From: Fragilaria crotonensis
Taxonomy: Eukaryota > Bacillariophyta > Fragilariophyceae > Fragilariales > Fragilariaceae
DNA: 64,000 nucleotides
Assembly: GCA_022925895.1 (NCBI GenBank)
Contig: JAKSYS010000067.1
Coordinates: 1-64,000, forward strand
Direction of reading: 5' to 3'
Made by a program: the position numbers and the translations under genes
Part shown: one piece after another, positions 11,162-22,637 of the stretch
Position numbering within the stretch: the first letter of the stretch is position 1
How the letters are laid out: each line of letters starts with the position of its first letter
The notes under the pieces: generated by a model
What the model was told of the DNA's origin: nothing
The model's database searches: none
What the model saw: the letters and a program-made list of their open reading frames with translations, nothing else

Positions 11162-12738
11162 TTAGACGTGATATTGTCCATTGATTTGTCGGGCATACCC
11201 GGTACCTGGTGTGCCAAACAGCACTCTTGAACTCATGACTTCAGGCAACATGGTGATTGCACGTTGAAGATCCCTTAGGCTGCATGTGGATCCACCGGCA
11301 ATGACTGGGTCAAAGTCCAGCACGTTATAGGCAACTTCTCCCTTCGACTGGTTGATTTGCTGGATAATGTTTAGCTTTTGAGAGGCAAAGACTTCCAAAA
11401 TCTGAGCAAGTGCACCTGGAACATTTTTGTTCACAACACTCATACGAATAGTTTTCTCAGGTGGTTGAGGCAACGTGGTCGATGGGAAGTTCACTGAGTT
11501 TCGGATATTACCAGTCTCCATGAATTCGCGAATGGTTTCGGCGGCCATTGCAGCCTGAAGACAGGAAGAGTAGGAAGACCGTTGAGATCGATCCATGAAA
11601 TGTGTCAGAACAAAGCATTTGATGATGCAAACTTACCGCAGAGTCCTCAGCCTCTTCGGTCGAAGCACCCAGATGAGGCAGAATGATAGAATTTTCGTGA
11701 TCCCAAAGTAAGTCATCTGGGAAGTCCGAAACGTACTTACCGCCAGCATCCAAATGCACCTTCAGCGCTTCTGAATTCACCAGCTCACCTCGAGCAAAGT
11801 TGAGAAGCACTGCGTCGCTTTTGAAGTGGCTAATAACATCTCCACCAATGATTCCGTGAGTCCCTCCCTCGCCCTTGATGTACGGAATATTGATTGAAAT
11901 ATAATCAGCGTCCGACACTGCCGACGCGATGGAGTCAGTAAGTTCCATAGAACGAGGAAGCTTGAGAGCGGAGGCGATGGAGAGACCAGGATCATAACCC
12001 ACAACCTTCATTCCCAAGACATCAGCGTCGCGAGCCGTAGCCGCTCCAATGTGACCCAACCCAATGACAGCAAGAGTCTTGCCTTTGATTTCGACCACCA
12101 AAACGTGCCTTGTCCTTTTCGACTCGTTCCTTCGCGAGTCCCTGAGATCCAAGTTCTTTCATATGATTGACGCCATCCAAAATCTTTCGGCTCGAGAGGA
12201 GGAGACCGCATAAAATAAGCTCCTTGACGGCATTCGCGTTGGCACCGGGAGTGTTAAAGACGGGAATGCCGAGCTCGGTCATGCGCGACACTGGGATGTT
12301 GTTGGTTCCTGCACCACAGCGAGCAATCGCACGGACTGCAATACCGACCTGATCTTCTTGTAGCTTGTGGGAGCGAATCAACAGGGCGTGGGCTGGCTTC
12401 TCAGTCGATTCGGCAGCGTCAATGTCATAGAACTCTTTGGGAAATACCTCGAGTCCCTGGTAGAGGAGGGGAGAATGACGAGGAACATCGAATCAGCGTC
12501 AATGTCGAAGCTGGCGGTAAAAACTTGACGTAAAAGGAACTCAGTTACTCACCTTTTTAGAGATCTTGTTATATGTTTGAATATGGTAGGCCCCAGGCTT
12601 AATAAAGTCAGCGATATCATCAATGTTCCAACCAGACACATAATGGTCGACATCTACGGGGATGGGTCCAGTGCTGGATACGCAACGAGTGAAAACTCTG
12701 AAAGCCGAAGCTCGTACAATTGAAGACCTTGCCAACAT
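11162..12738 (-). CDS. serA: D-3-phosphoglycerate dehydrogenase, paralogue A
   Basis: Catalyses the first step of phosphorylated serine synthesis, 3-phosphoglycerate to 3-phosphohydroxypyruvate with NAD. Exons about 12738-12553, 12456-11637 and 11554-11162. The first ~22 residues (MLARSSIVRASAFRVF) look like a mitochondrial presequence. The substrate domain carries ARCGAGTNNIP and NTPGANANAVKEL. The Rossmann motif is VIGLGHIGAATA. The active-site Arg lies in NFARGELV and the catalytic His in LPHLGAST. The C-terminus is an ACT domain (MSVVNKNVPGALAQIL, NIIQQINQS). There is one frame break at about 12090-12097 (FGG to EIKGKTL), consistent with a 2-bp loss. It lies head to head with a close paralogue at 13450. 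Confidence 0.88.
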
Positions 12739-13449
12739 GATACTGTGAGTCAGGGAAGGTCTTTAGAGTATTGTATTATCCAGAAGATGGGCGACAGAGA
12801 AGTGGGAACCGAGTGATGGGTGCTCGACAAACTGAAGTGCCGTTTATGGGCGCTTTTTTAATTTTGCATCTTCTGGTATAGCGGGAATCGTTTGCGACCA
12901 TCGAATCTTCGCCCGGGTGACGCTGCTGTTTCTTGCGATCAGACATGTTCGTCCTGGCACGTGATGTTCCTGGAAATCTCCTTCGTCGATACCGGCGCGA
13001 GAAAGTTCCGGTACGGCATCGAAAATGCAGAAGCAAATCAGGTCACGTTCAATCGATTTGGCCAATCAAATGCTTCACACCTTTCAATTGACAAAACAAT
13101 GAGGTCATCATGACGCAACATGCAACTTGTCTTCCTAAATATCTGTAAGCTCTTGGTCGGCAGTCGGCAGTCGGCAGTTCAGCGCACAACCGGCCGCAAC
13201 CGTCCACTCTCTTGGTGAAGTGGGGCCACTGATGTGGGATACGGACACGGTATGTACGAGTATTCATTTCTGTTGGATACGTACCAGATGCTAGATGCTA
13301 CTAGATTACCGGTATGTTCGTGCAAAGAGTTGGACCTTGAAACACATCGCACCACGAATGACGGACTGGCGGACATCACGCTGCATGCAAACTCCAAACC
13401 ATCAAAATCACTTTCTTCGCCTTGCTAAACATAAGCGTGACCTTGCATC
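12739..13449. promoter_or_regulatory. bidirectional promoter between PGDH paralogues
   Basis: The 711-bp gap separates the two divergently transcribed PGDH genes, so it must hold both promoters. It contains three tandem copies of the heptamer GTCGGCA at 13156-13176. Frames inside it on both strands overlap each other and have no recognisable protein features. Whether expression of the paralogues is coupled cannot be seen from sequence. Confidence 0.5.
13156..13176. repeat. heptamer tandem repeat (GTCGGCA x3)
   Basis: Three perfect consecutive copies lie in the shared promoter region, about 275 bases upstream of the plus-strand PGDH start. Confidence 0.8.
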
Positions 13450-15065
13450 ATGATGTTGGCCAGAACCGTCGCACCGCAATTAAATCGCACATCGCGTTCG
13501 ATTACAGTCCGAAACTTCGCCGCCGTGCAAGTCGAGCATGGGCGTGGTGAATGGAATACGTACGGCGATCTTTCCAAATACAAGCCGGGCAAATTTCAAA
13601 TCAAAACGTTGAACAAGATTTCGCCCATTGGTTTGCGACAGTTCCCGGCCGACAAGTACGATGTGCGAGGAGAAGATGCGGCCAACGCCCATGCCATCTT
13701 GCTGCGTTCGTACAAGTTGACGGAGGAAGATATTCCCCACACCTGCAGGGCCATTGCAAGGTATGTCTAGACATGCTTGTGTGAGAGCCATCGAGAATGC
13801 CAGCCTGGACTGTTCACTCATCATGCTGCTTCCTTACCCCCTCAGATGTGGAGCCGGAACCAACAATATCCCTGTCGCACGAATGACCGAATTGGGTATC
13901 CCTGTCTTCAATACTCCAGGAGCCAACGCCAATGCCGTCAAGGAGTTGGTCATTTGTGGAATGTTGCTTGGATCCAGACGTATCATTGACGGCATTAACC
14001 ACATGACCGAGCTTGGTAAGCAAGGATTGGCAAAGGAGCGTGGAAAAGGACAAGGCTCTCTTTGGGGGACAGGAAATCGCTGGCAAGACTCTCGCTGTCA
14101 TTGGACTTGGTAAGTTGACACATTGACCGGTGATGCTACCTTGGATTCGACATACTCATCCTAGCCAACGCAACGCGCAGGCCACATTGGCTCCTTGACT
14201 GCCCGCGACGCCAGGGGACTTGGCATGAATCTCAAGGGATATGACCCAGGTCTTTCCGTTCAGTCAGCCTTGAAGTTACCACGCTCCCTAACTCTCATGG
14301 ACTCGATTGCCGCCGCTGTCGCCGACGCGGACTACGTCTCACTCAACATCCCGTACATCAAGGGCGAAGGAGGTACACATGGAATCATTGGAAAGGACGT
14401 TCTGAGTCACTGCAAACCAACTGCTGTTGTGCTCAATTTTGCTCGCGGGGAACTGGTGGACTCGGAGGCCATGAAGGAGTTTCTGGACCATAATGATGCT
14501 CGTTATGTGACAGATTTCCCTGACGACCTTCTCTGGGACCACAAGAACGCAATCGTCGTTCCACATTTGGGAGCATCTACTGAGGAAGCAGAAGACTCTG
14601 CGGTACGTTGCGTTAACAAGGTTGAAAGTCTGACTCGTTTTTCTTTTCATTCCTCTCATTTGTACCTTGAGTTAGGCCTCTATGGCAGCTGATACTATTC
14701 GTGACTTTTTGGAGACCGGAACCATTGTTAACTCAGTGAACTTCCCCAACACTTCCTTGCCAGACCCACCCGAAAATTCCGTTCGCTTCTCTGTGGTCAA
14801 CAAGAATATTGCCGGTATGCTCGCCCACATCACGGAAGCATTCGCCGAGGCCAACTTGAACATTCTTCAACAGATCAATCAATCGAGAGGTGATATTGCC
14901 TACAACGTGATGGACGTTGATACATCTGGAAAGGAGGATGTTCTATCGTTCAAGCAAGTTCAAGAAAAGATCACCATGTTGGACGGAGTTCTGAGCAGTA
15001 GAGTCATCTACGGAACTCCAGGAACTGGCTTTGCTCGCAATCTTAATGGACAATACTTTGTGTAG
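13450..15065 (+). CDS. serA: D-3-phosphoglycerate dehydrogenase, paralogue B
   Basis: Same enzyme family and domain order as its divergent neighbour. Exons about 13450-13760, 13846-14109, 14181-14602 and 14676-15065, with introns 71-85 bp. The N-terminus MMLARTVAPQLNRTSRS is presequence-like. Motifs: CGAGTNNIPVARM, NTPGANANAVKEL, Rossmann GLGHIGSLTARD (split by an intron), NFARGELV, VPHLGASTEEAEDSA and the ACT-domain segment VVNKNIAGMLAHI. A frame break at about 14038-14043 fits loss of one GT from CGTGTGG. The last intron (after EDSA, phase 0) is shared with paralogue A, but the other introns differ. The coding sequence clearly diverges from A, so this is not a recent duplication. Confidence 0.88.
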
Positions 15066-15249
15066 ACTACTCTGGACGTATCAGGACTTCACTATTTCGT
15101 AACTAGTCAACTTTCTACATTAGTCTTAAGTGCTTGCAAGTGCTATATGATTTCTACTGCAGATTCCGGTAGTTATAATGGTTGGCAGCACCAGTTCCCA
15201 GTAACTACATATCAAAACCATTGCACTCGCAACATCCGAGATAAGGAGT

Positions 15250-15876
15250 TTATTTCTTGATGAAGGCCTCGAACTTCTTGTTTTCATCCTTAGCACCAGA
15301 GAAGTCGTACTTGGTCTTAGCCATGGTGTGTCCGCGAGTGACTGACTTGACCCACTTGTCGTCAGTGTCGGTACCACGCTGAATGTAGAACTTGGTGAAG
15401 TCCTGGAACTTGCCAGCTTTGGCAACATTCTTTGGTAGATGCTATCCTTCTTCTTCTTCCTCGGCTTCGCGGATCTTTTGGTACTCCGCGGCACCTCGCC
15501 GGCAGGGATATAAGACTTCAGTGATCTTACCAATTTGGACCTATAACATGAAATGAAAGGAACGCAGTCAGATAATAGTTTCCAAGGTCGTCATCACAAA
15601 ATACAAACCAAGAGATCTAAGTCGGAAGCAGAGCAAATCCTGTCAATCCTATCACATGCGATCCATGGCAAGGCCTAGCGAAGTACTCACGTTCTTCTTA
15701 GTGCGGGCGCCATAGTCGTTTTGCGTGGCCACAGGAGCAAAAAGGTCCAGGTCGAAGATTTGCGAGAAGAATGGCTTCTTCTCAGCAGAGAGGACAGACT
15801 GAACACGTCCATTCTGGGCTGGAGCGAACGCAGCAGCAGTGGCCAACGAGGCAACGAACAGAGTAATAACTTTCAT
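15250..15876 (-). CDS. small plastid-targeted protein of unknown function
   Basis: Exon 1 (15876-15691) encodes a signal peptide followed by ATAAAFAPAQ, a textbook diatom plastid motif. Exon 2 (about 15540-15250) follows a ~150-bp intron and encodes a basic, Lys/Asp-rich C-terminus (KFQDFTKFYIQRGTD, TRGHTMAKTKYDFSGAKDE). The mature protein would be about 140 residues with no clear membrane helix. Exon 2 is broken by four frame changes, each explained by loss of 1-2 bases in an A, G or GAA run. The missing bases add up to six, so the true frame is likely open and the gene functional. I do not recognise the family. A plastid structural or photosystem-associated subunit is possible but unproven. 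Confidence 0.65.
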
Positions 15877-16824
15877 CTTGTCTTAGATTAAATACTTGAT
15901 TCCTAAATCTGAATTCGTAGTGAAATCAGATATGTTGGTGACAAAGTATCATGTGATGCATCCAGAGCGTAGTCGAATTCGATGACATGTACCAAGAAGC
16001 CGTGAAAAGCTACATACTGGATTTTTATAATGAATCGTGTATTGGGATCTCTAGTGGAATCTCGGAACAAATCGCGTTCGACTGTTTCACGTTTTCCATT
16101 AGTATATTTCTACACCTTCGGCATCCGAATATTTCATTTGAGAAATTCCGCTTCAACGATTCTGCAACTTGAGCAAATCTTTTCCGGGTTTTTTATGTAG
16201 AGGTTCTAGAGAGTACGAATACTGGTACAGTACCATTCACCATACACCGTTGGCAGTGGAATTTCTGATCTCGGCGTCAGCACCAAAAAGGTGACATCAT
16301 CCGAAATCCGAACAGACGTCTAACTTGGTGCTAGTACAATACTACGGTACTACAGTACCCTAAGACATGGCAGTTGGCGAACTCTGACGTTCCGATCAAG
16401 AAACGAACGTGAAGGAAATTGTAAAAAAGAAATACAGCACTTTCGCTCCCATTCGTATGCAGTCATTTGCGAGAGCTATTGTACCGGTAGTAGCATCTAT
16501 CTTACTTGTTCGTCGAAACATCCGCAATCCACGCTAAGAATCCATCACCATAGTTTACTCCTTCTCATACGATTAATGCTAACTCTAATCTCCTTGGCAT
16601 TTGTACAACGAATCGAAGATTGACCAGAGGACTGCAGCATTTCTAAGTTCTGAACAAGCATTTTCACTTCAAATTAATCGCCGCCGACAGAACAGAGGAT
16701 ACCTTGGATTAACGAAATTCTAGAAGGTGGTGGGGCAAGTGGATGAGTCTGTAGACTGATATTCAACAAACACACCAGGCAGGACTTCAGGGTTTCCCAT
16801 ATGATGCATACGAGGCCGCAGATT
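15877..16824. other. intergenic region, nothing identified
   Basis: About 950 bases lie between the start of the plastid protein gene and the end of the next minus-strand gene. Short frames lack coding character. TACGGTACTACAGTACC-type words occur near 16345. Confidence 0.5.
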
Positions 16825-17500
16825 CTAGTGTCGGAAATCCGGGAGAGACAAATCCATGAGTTGGTTTTCTCGCTTCGTCCTGCTACAGGTGAGAGCGAGA
16901 AGCCGCCACACGGCAATCTCTTCGCTTTTAGCTACTCCTGTAGTCCATCGGTAACTTTCTTCGGGTTTCGCCATCATGTCCCTTCGCTCTCGTATGCTGG
17001 TAAGAAATTTGGGTTCCTGTCGATCTGCAGATCCCAACATGAAATGTTCTTGCGCTTCGAATGCATTATCTAAGTTCTCTCTCCAGCTAGAGTTTTTGGC
17101 GTTTTCTACCATGGCAACTACCATCGACTCATTCGTAGACATGCTTTTTATCCGCTGGTGTTCTTCCCAAACTCGATCATGTAAAGCCTCCCGCGCCTAG
17201 AAACGGCAGATGTAGATACAGGCGACAGATTAGTAAGAGACATTCATGTCAGAAACACGATAAATATGACTCCGAAGTACTCACCTCCCACTTGGTGCGT
17301 TGTATATAGTCCATCGTGAAGTACCCAGTCAATCCAGAAAGCGCCATTGTGGCGGTCAAGAATTTGGGGAAATGTTCTCGCGAAAAAAGCACCTCTCCAA
17401 CTGCTTGGGCAGTTGTCGTTTTCCCAGCTCGAACCGACATTCTCATGGAGTGAATGGAGCTCACGGTTTGCAAAAAGCGTGTAAGAGGCGACGATGGCAT
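16825..17500 (-). CDS. hypothetical protein, two exons
   Basis: Exon 1 (about 17500-17285) and exon 2 (about 17196-16825) are joined by a GTGAGT..TCTAG intron of 88 bp and give 195 residues in phase. The N-terminus (MPSSPLTRFLQTVSS) is basic and hydroxylated, perhaps a mitochondrial presequence. A moderately hydrophobic stretch (FLTATMALSGLTGYF) follows, and the second exon is helical and charged (EALHDRVWEEHQRI). The family is not recognised. The C-terminal part after KPEESYRW is less convincing and may contain an unrecognised intron. Confidence 0.45.
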
Positions 17501-18325
17501 GATTTGGCCAAATGAACGCGGACGTCGCTTCCAAGAGTTGTGGCGATGCCGAGAACGTTAAATGCCGATGAATAAAATGATGCCTTTCCACGATCATGAA
17601 ATTCTTCACTCAACCACGTCACGCAGTGCGTCACAGAATGTGAGGACACCGAATGCTTGGCCATGTGGCTCTTGCTGCAATCGGCCGAACAAGAGAAATA
17701 TAGCTCTCTTCGCTCAGTGTTGAAACCGTGATATGGCATGTCGGGCTTCAAACCCAACTTCCATGCTCCAGTCCTCCAGTGCTCCAGCACAAGTAGGCCG
17801 GTACTCGATCAATGGAAGTGCGTATCACAGAATCACAGTCGTACTCGGAGTACCAGGTACCTCTAGTGCGCTGTACTTGTAGCACGGTGCAGGATTCCGG
17901 TGTACCGGAGTACTGTACACTGTACGTGCGATATCATAAATGCTACCGGTACTCTACCGGGTAGTATCATACTATGTACCATGAACTGTAATTTGCACTA
18001 CATCTGTACATGTACCAGGTACCAGGCGTAGGAGTACAAGTATGCTACAATTGAATTTGTTGCGCCTGTCTGTCATCGGATCAAACGACCCTTGGATGTG
18101 TCTCCCTTGCTCTCTTGGCGTTGTGTCAACCCAGGATTGTACTGCCGTGCGCGGTCTACCAGTAGTCTATTCACCTATCACAATCCGGCAGCAATACTAT
18201 AGAGTGGATGGCTTGATGGAACCCTTGACATCGCGAACAACTCCTTCGCAACAAGCCCTCACACCAGTAGCACTGTGTCTTAGTCAAGGGTGAGAACACT
18301 CTCTGCCTATCTGCGCATCGACATC
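17501..18325. other. divergent intergenic region with GTAC-rich cluster
   Basis: This holds the promoters of the minus-strand gene starting at 17500 and the plus-strand gene starting at 18326. From 17840 to 18020 it is dense in GTAC words and contains the palindrome TACTCGGAGTA at 17842-17852. Frames at 17461-17790 and 18042-18293 show no protein features. Confidence 0.5.
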
Positions 18326-20393
18326 ATGCTGAGAATCCAATCATGCCGCAGAATTCAGGCCAAGATATCAAAACGATGTATCGTCCGACACTTTTCTCCA
18401 ACAGTTGTGAAACTGGAAGAAAATGCATTGTCGAAAGAAGCCGCTGCTGAAATCAACAATCGTCGGGTGGCCTACAAGAAAGAGGTGTCTATTCTTCGAA
18501 AATCATACGCATCTGAAGTAGCATTGCAACGAGCAACGGATCAAGCCGAACTGGCCGCCAGACAGAGGGAAGAAACCCGCCGTACCTTGGAACGAAAACG
18601 TCTGAAGAATATCAAGGCAGCGCAGTCGTCCATTCGAGAATTGGAACGCCGACGACGACGTGAGCTTGAATTTCAAGAGGAACTGCGTGTTGCGCAAGAG
18701 AATCGCGATGCTCGCAATGAACGCTTTCGCAAGGCTCGTCAGCTTTTGGTGGATGAATTGGAGGCCGAGGCCCCACTCTGGCTTACAACCGCAGAAGAAG
18801 TAGATGCTGCTTTCACCAAGGCTGCCGAGCAAGAGTTGTGGGCATTTCCAAATTCCGTTCTTGAGCACCGCTGCCTACGGACGATGCCGTATTGGAACTT
18901 CGAATCGCACACGTATCACATGGACAGGAGTTATCAAACTGGGCAGGAGGCACTCACAGAGGAAATGTTTGAGCGTGCCTACGATGACGCAAATATTGAT
19001 AAGAGTTACTGGACCCCTGAGCGTCTACAAGCGCGGGCGGCGATCGAGGAGAAAGCGAAGCTTCGTGCGATGGTCCGGCTAGAGGGTCGAAGGTCGCTCC
19101 TTTTGAAACAAAAGGAGTTGATTCAAGACTTGTATCCGAAAGGAATGGGTGCTGAAAACACGGTTCCACGCCGTGTGCCTGTTCCCAATGTCAAACTTTT
19201 GGCCGATGATAAGGCGATGGAAAAAGAGGGAATGGAAGTTCTGCTCAAGGATCCAACAAAGTTTTTTGTATTCGATACCCCCAAGGGGACTTCGGCTGAA
19301 CGTAAGGATGTGCAGTCTAACAGCAGTGAATATGATGGACCAGTTCTTGGAGTTCCTCGAGGCCTCAAGGACGTTATCAGGGTTGAAAAGACGCTGAACA
19401 GGGCGTACCCTAAGGTTGTGGGTAAACTGCCTAAGCCTGACACCCGTACTGCTAGGGAAAAGAAGAGAGAAGAAAAGGAACGAGCAATGATGTCAGCTGC
19501 GAAGAAAGATGACACCATCGATTTCGATACTGAGGACATCGATGATCTCGACATGGAAGAGATCGATCTTGGTGGCCTTGACCACGAGGATGAGGACGGA
19601 TGGGAGGCTGACCTGGATCCAGAAAGGACAAGAAGCTCTCTCGCTTCCACTGAGTGAGCGATACACTGAAGACGAAGTCGACGTCGTGGTTGAACGACTA
19701 GAGAAGAAACTACGCTTTTTGGAAGAAGAGCTTGATTATGAACTCAACACTACTCAGCAGCAGTTGCAAGCTCGCGCTGAGATGGGACAGGTGCCTGAAC
19801 CTGGTGCTTTTGTGGACGAAGAAGGCGAATCTAAGTACTCGTTGGAAGTCGGCGAGAAGGTCTACGACATGGAATCACTTGGTGTGGATTCTCAAGAAGT
19901 CGACAAGATTTTGTCGTCACTCACGGAGCAGCAAATTGTGGCGCTCCATGTTATTGATCGCGAGTCAGGTGGATCGCTCAGCATGGACGACCTTCGACTC
20001 AAGCTTGCCGATGTTCCCGGTTTGACTGCCGATCAGATCGATGCTATCGTCAAGATTGAGGAGACAATTTCTTCCAATGAAATCGTCAGGAACGCTGAGG
20101 AAGCCATGGGGCTTTTCGTCGATTCCGAACCGTCGGAAAGTAATATCTCCCCAACCCTAGAAGCGTTTGCCGGACTTCAGGCGGAGTTTGACGCTCTTGA
20201 CGACGACGTTAGTGACGAAGAGATTGCACAACTCGAGGCTGAATTCGGAGTGTCCGTAGAAGCTAAGGATGATGCACCAGATGAAAGTGTCGGCGCTGAT
20301 GGACATGACGAGACAGTGCGAGACCCAGCAGCAGTTCCAACTGATGATGCAAGGAAAGTCGTAACGGAGGATGACGAAACGACGAAGAAGTAG
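18326..20393 (+). CDS. long coiled-coil protein, probably mitochondrial
   Basis: The preferred start at 18326 (MLRIQSCRRIQAKISKR) gives a basic, Ser/Arg presequence-like N-terminus; an upstream ATG at 18290 is in frame. Residues ~30-160 are a strongly charged coiled coil rich in Arg/Glu (RRRRRELEFQEEL). A folded-looking part follows (AFPNSVLEHRCLRTMPYWNF), then a basic and acidic linker with a DxDxEDIDDLDMEEIDL stretch. A frame break at about 19621-19627 is explained by loss of two A residues. After it the frame continues to 20393 with another coiled coil and an acidic tail (DDDVSDEEIAQLEAEFGV). No family is recognised. A mitochondrial ribosomal or RNA-associated role is only a guess. Confidence 0.65.
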
Positions 20394-21574
20394 CAATATT
20401 GAAATTGCCGCATCTTAACAGAATTTCCCCTATCATTAAACGCAGCCGCTTGATCTATGACGTAGAGTGGCAGTAGAGCTAACAACCGCAAATGCCTGGA
20501 GATTGGAGATTCTTGTACGCGTGGTCGCGCTACTCCGTTGTAGCAGTGTGGTCGTTCGGTGGAGAAGGTAGACCAGGTAACTACCAAACAATGTCGGACA
20601 AAGGAAAGAGTGCGCTAGGGGGGAAACATCGTTCGCATCATCGACAGACAGACACAGTCGCAGTGAAATTTACTTGTGGACTGTCACCCATCATTAAATT
20701 GAGTTATGCTGTCATGTTCACACCGCCTTCACAAGGGTACACAGAAGTTCACACCGATTGCGAATTTCACTAGTGCATCAAGTGTAATTTTATCGTGCAC
20801 TGTGCTCGTCGCTATAGCACAATCGACGAATATTAATCGCACGTAAACAACCGAGATTGATCTTGATGTCAATGGCCTTGCCGTCGGCATTCTTCTCGTC
20901 GCGTTCGCAGCTGATTTTCTGATTCCTGGCAATAGATGCGAACGAAACAAAGTAAGGAATGGACGCACCACAGCCGCCATCCACTGTTCAGCGAACAAGA
21001 TAGACTCATTCGACAGCGTTATTTTTCGGGGGCCGTCGATGATGATCATGTCATGAACTTTGTTGAGTGAACGTTCGTATTCTTCACCATTGGTTGCGCG
21101 CTAGAAAAATAATTGCTACGGAGTACGCCTTTCTTTGATTGACAGGCACATCATCAACACTTCCATGCGGTGTTATTGAAAAGTGCTGAGAGACAACAGC
21201 TTGTCTATGGGGTGTGGCTCGGCAGACTGCGGCAATATCCATTCATGATCGAATTGACTTTCAATTTTTGGATTGCATTTCAATTTTCAATACTGAGTTC
21301 GGGCGCGACCGCGCAACACAACGAAACCAGAAAATCCAACAAGATATTGTCCGTACGGAGTACATACGTGGCATAGCTGTCATACTTGGCGCTCGGAGTG
21401 CTCAATTCAATCGTGATTTATAACGGTTTGGTTACCGCTTCTATCTTTGTTTACGTAAGAGACCACTAAACCCTACACCACATAGACCCTGGTAGACATC
21501 AATTCAAACTCGGCACATCTTTTGTTTGGCATTCTCACACACACTCTCATTATTCGTTGGTTGGAAACAAAACC
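20394..21574. other. intergenic region with an orphan coding fragment
   Basis: About 1.2 kb lies between two plus-strand genes. It contains a minus-strand coding-like fragment (separate entry, 20790-21107). The last ~100 bases are the presumed promoter and 5' UTR of the cyclophilin gene, CT-rich with ACACACACTCTC near 21535-21550. Nothing else was identified. Confidence 0.45.
20790..21107 (-). pseudogene. orphan coding fragment
   Basis: Minus-strand frames read EEYERSLNKVHDMIIIDGPR then, after one frame change near 20978, DGGCGASIPYFVSF and KAIDIKINLGCLRAINIRR to a stop at 20790. Composition and codon pattern look coding, and the frame change fits loss of one G. No start codon or upstream exon was found: a TCTAG acceptor-like site lies just before the fragment, but only stops precede it. 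It is either the 3' exons of an unrecognised gene or a relic. Confidence 0.35.
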
Positions 21575-22477
21575 ATGACCATGAGATCATTCTTCGCATC
21601 TCTTTGTTGCAACGTGCTCGTCCTGCTCCTCGTGGGCTCTGCATCTGCTGCAGATGGTGACGATCCGTCGTCGATCACGAGCAACTCAGGTATCACTGGC
21701 TATCTGCAATCGTGGGTATCGTGGTACATGTCATTGCCGTTTTATCTCCAAGCCATGTTCGGTTTCATGTTCTTTCTCATGTTTGCTGGATTCACTGGCT
21801 TGGATGGTGGCAAGTCTGTACTTGTTCCAGAAATTCCCATTCAGGACGTTACGCATCCGGATAATCCTCGTGTCTTTTTTGATATTGAGGTGGGAGGCCA
21901 AAAGGTTGGTCGTATCGTCATGGAGCTCTTTGCCAACAAGGTTCCAATCACGGCTGAGAACTTTCGTGCGCTCTGCACTGGTGAGAAGGGAAAAGGAAAG
22001 TCTGGAAAGCCGTTGCATTACAAGGGCTGCACCTTTCATCGAGTCAGTAAGTTTGCAATTTGTATATGAAATCAACAAAGTGTCTCATTATCTCTCTCAC
22101 CTGGTCGTTTGTGATGACGAAAACAAGTCCCTGGCTTCATGCTACAAGGAGGTGATTTTACGAGTGGAAATGGAACCGGAGGCGAATCCATTTATGGTCC
22201 CTATTTTGATGACGAATGGACTAACGGGTTTATTGCACACTCGACTCCATTCTTGCTGAGTAGCGCCAATGCAGGCCCACACACGAACGGCTCACAATTC
22301 TTCATCACAGTAGGCAGCTCCACATGGCTTGACCGCAAACACGTTGTCTTCGGTGCCATTGAAGATGGCTTTTCTGTGGTGAAGGAGATTGAAAATGTTG
22401 GTTCGGGGATGGGACAACCTTCGCAAAAAGTTGTCATTGTCGATTGTGGTGAAGTTAAGAAAGAGAAGACCAATTAG
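21575..22477 (+). CDS. ER-type cyclophilin (peptidyl-prolyl cis-trans isomerase)
   Basis: Exons about 21575-22046 and 22128-22477 give 273 residues. A signal peptide ([20 protein letters not shown]) and a second hydrophobic segment ([17 protein letters not shown]) precede the catalytic domain, suggesting a membrane-anchored secretory-pathway enzyme. Cyclophilin signatures: [55 protein letters not shown] (joined across the intron), the active-site Arg in [20 protein letters not shown] and [11 protein letters not shown]. The start ATG at 21575 was chosen because the upstream in-frame codons are non-ATG. The frame is intact. Confidence 0.92.
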
Positions 22478-22637
22478 TTCCTAGATGAATACTTAAAAGA
22501 CGAGAAAGAGCAGGTCCAAAGTGGTCTATTATAGTAACAAGATTATATTGAGTGATGCAACATGGAGAGTATGCTTTGGCATACATAGGTAACACGAAAC
22601 AAGCATTGGCGAATTCATCTCATAAAAGCCACCAATG

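Noticed and set aside
12090-14043. Programmed +1 ribosomal frameshifting in the two PGDH genes
   Set aside because: The breaks lie at different codons in the two paralogues, and the same kind of break occurs in unrelated genes with repeat-unit loss; an error or mutation explains them better.
19123-19650. 175-residue minus-strand Ser-rich frame
   Set aside because: Antisense shadow of the acidic coiled-coil gene at 18326-20393.
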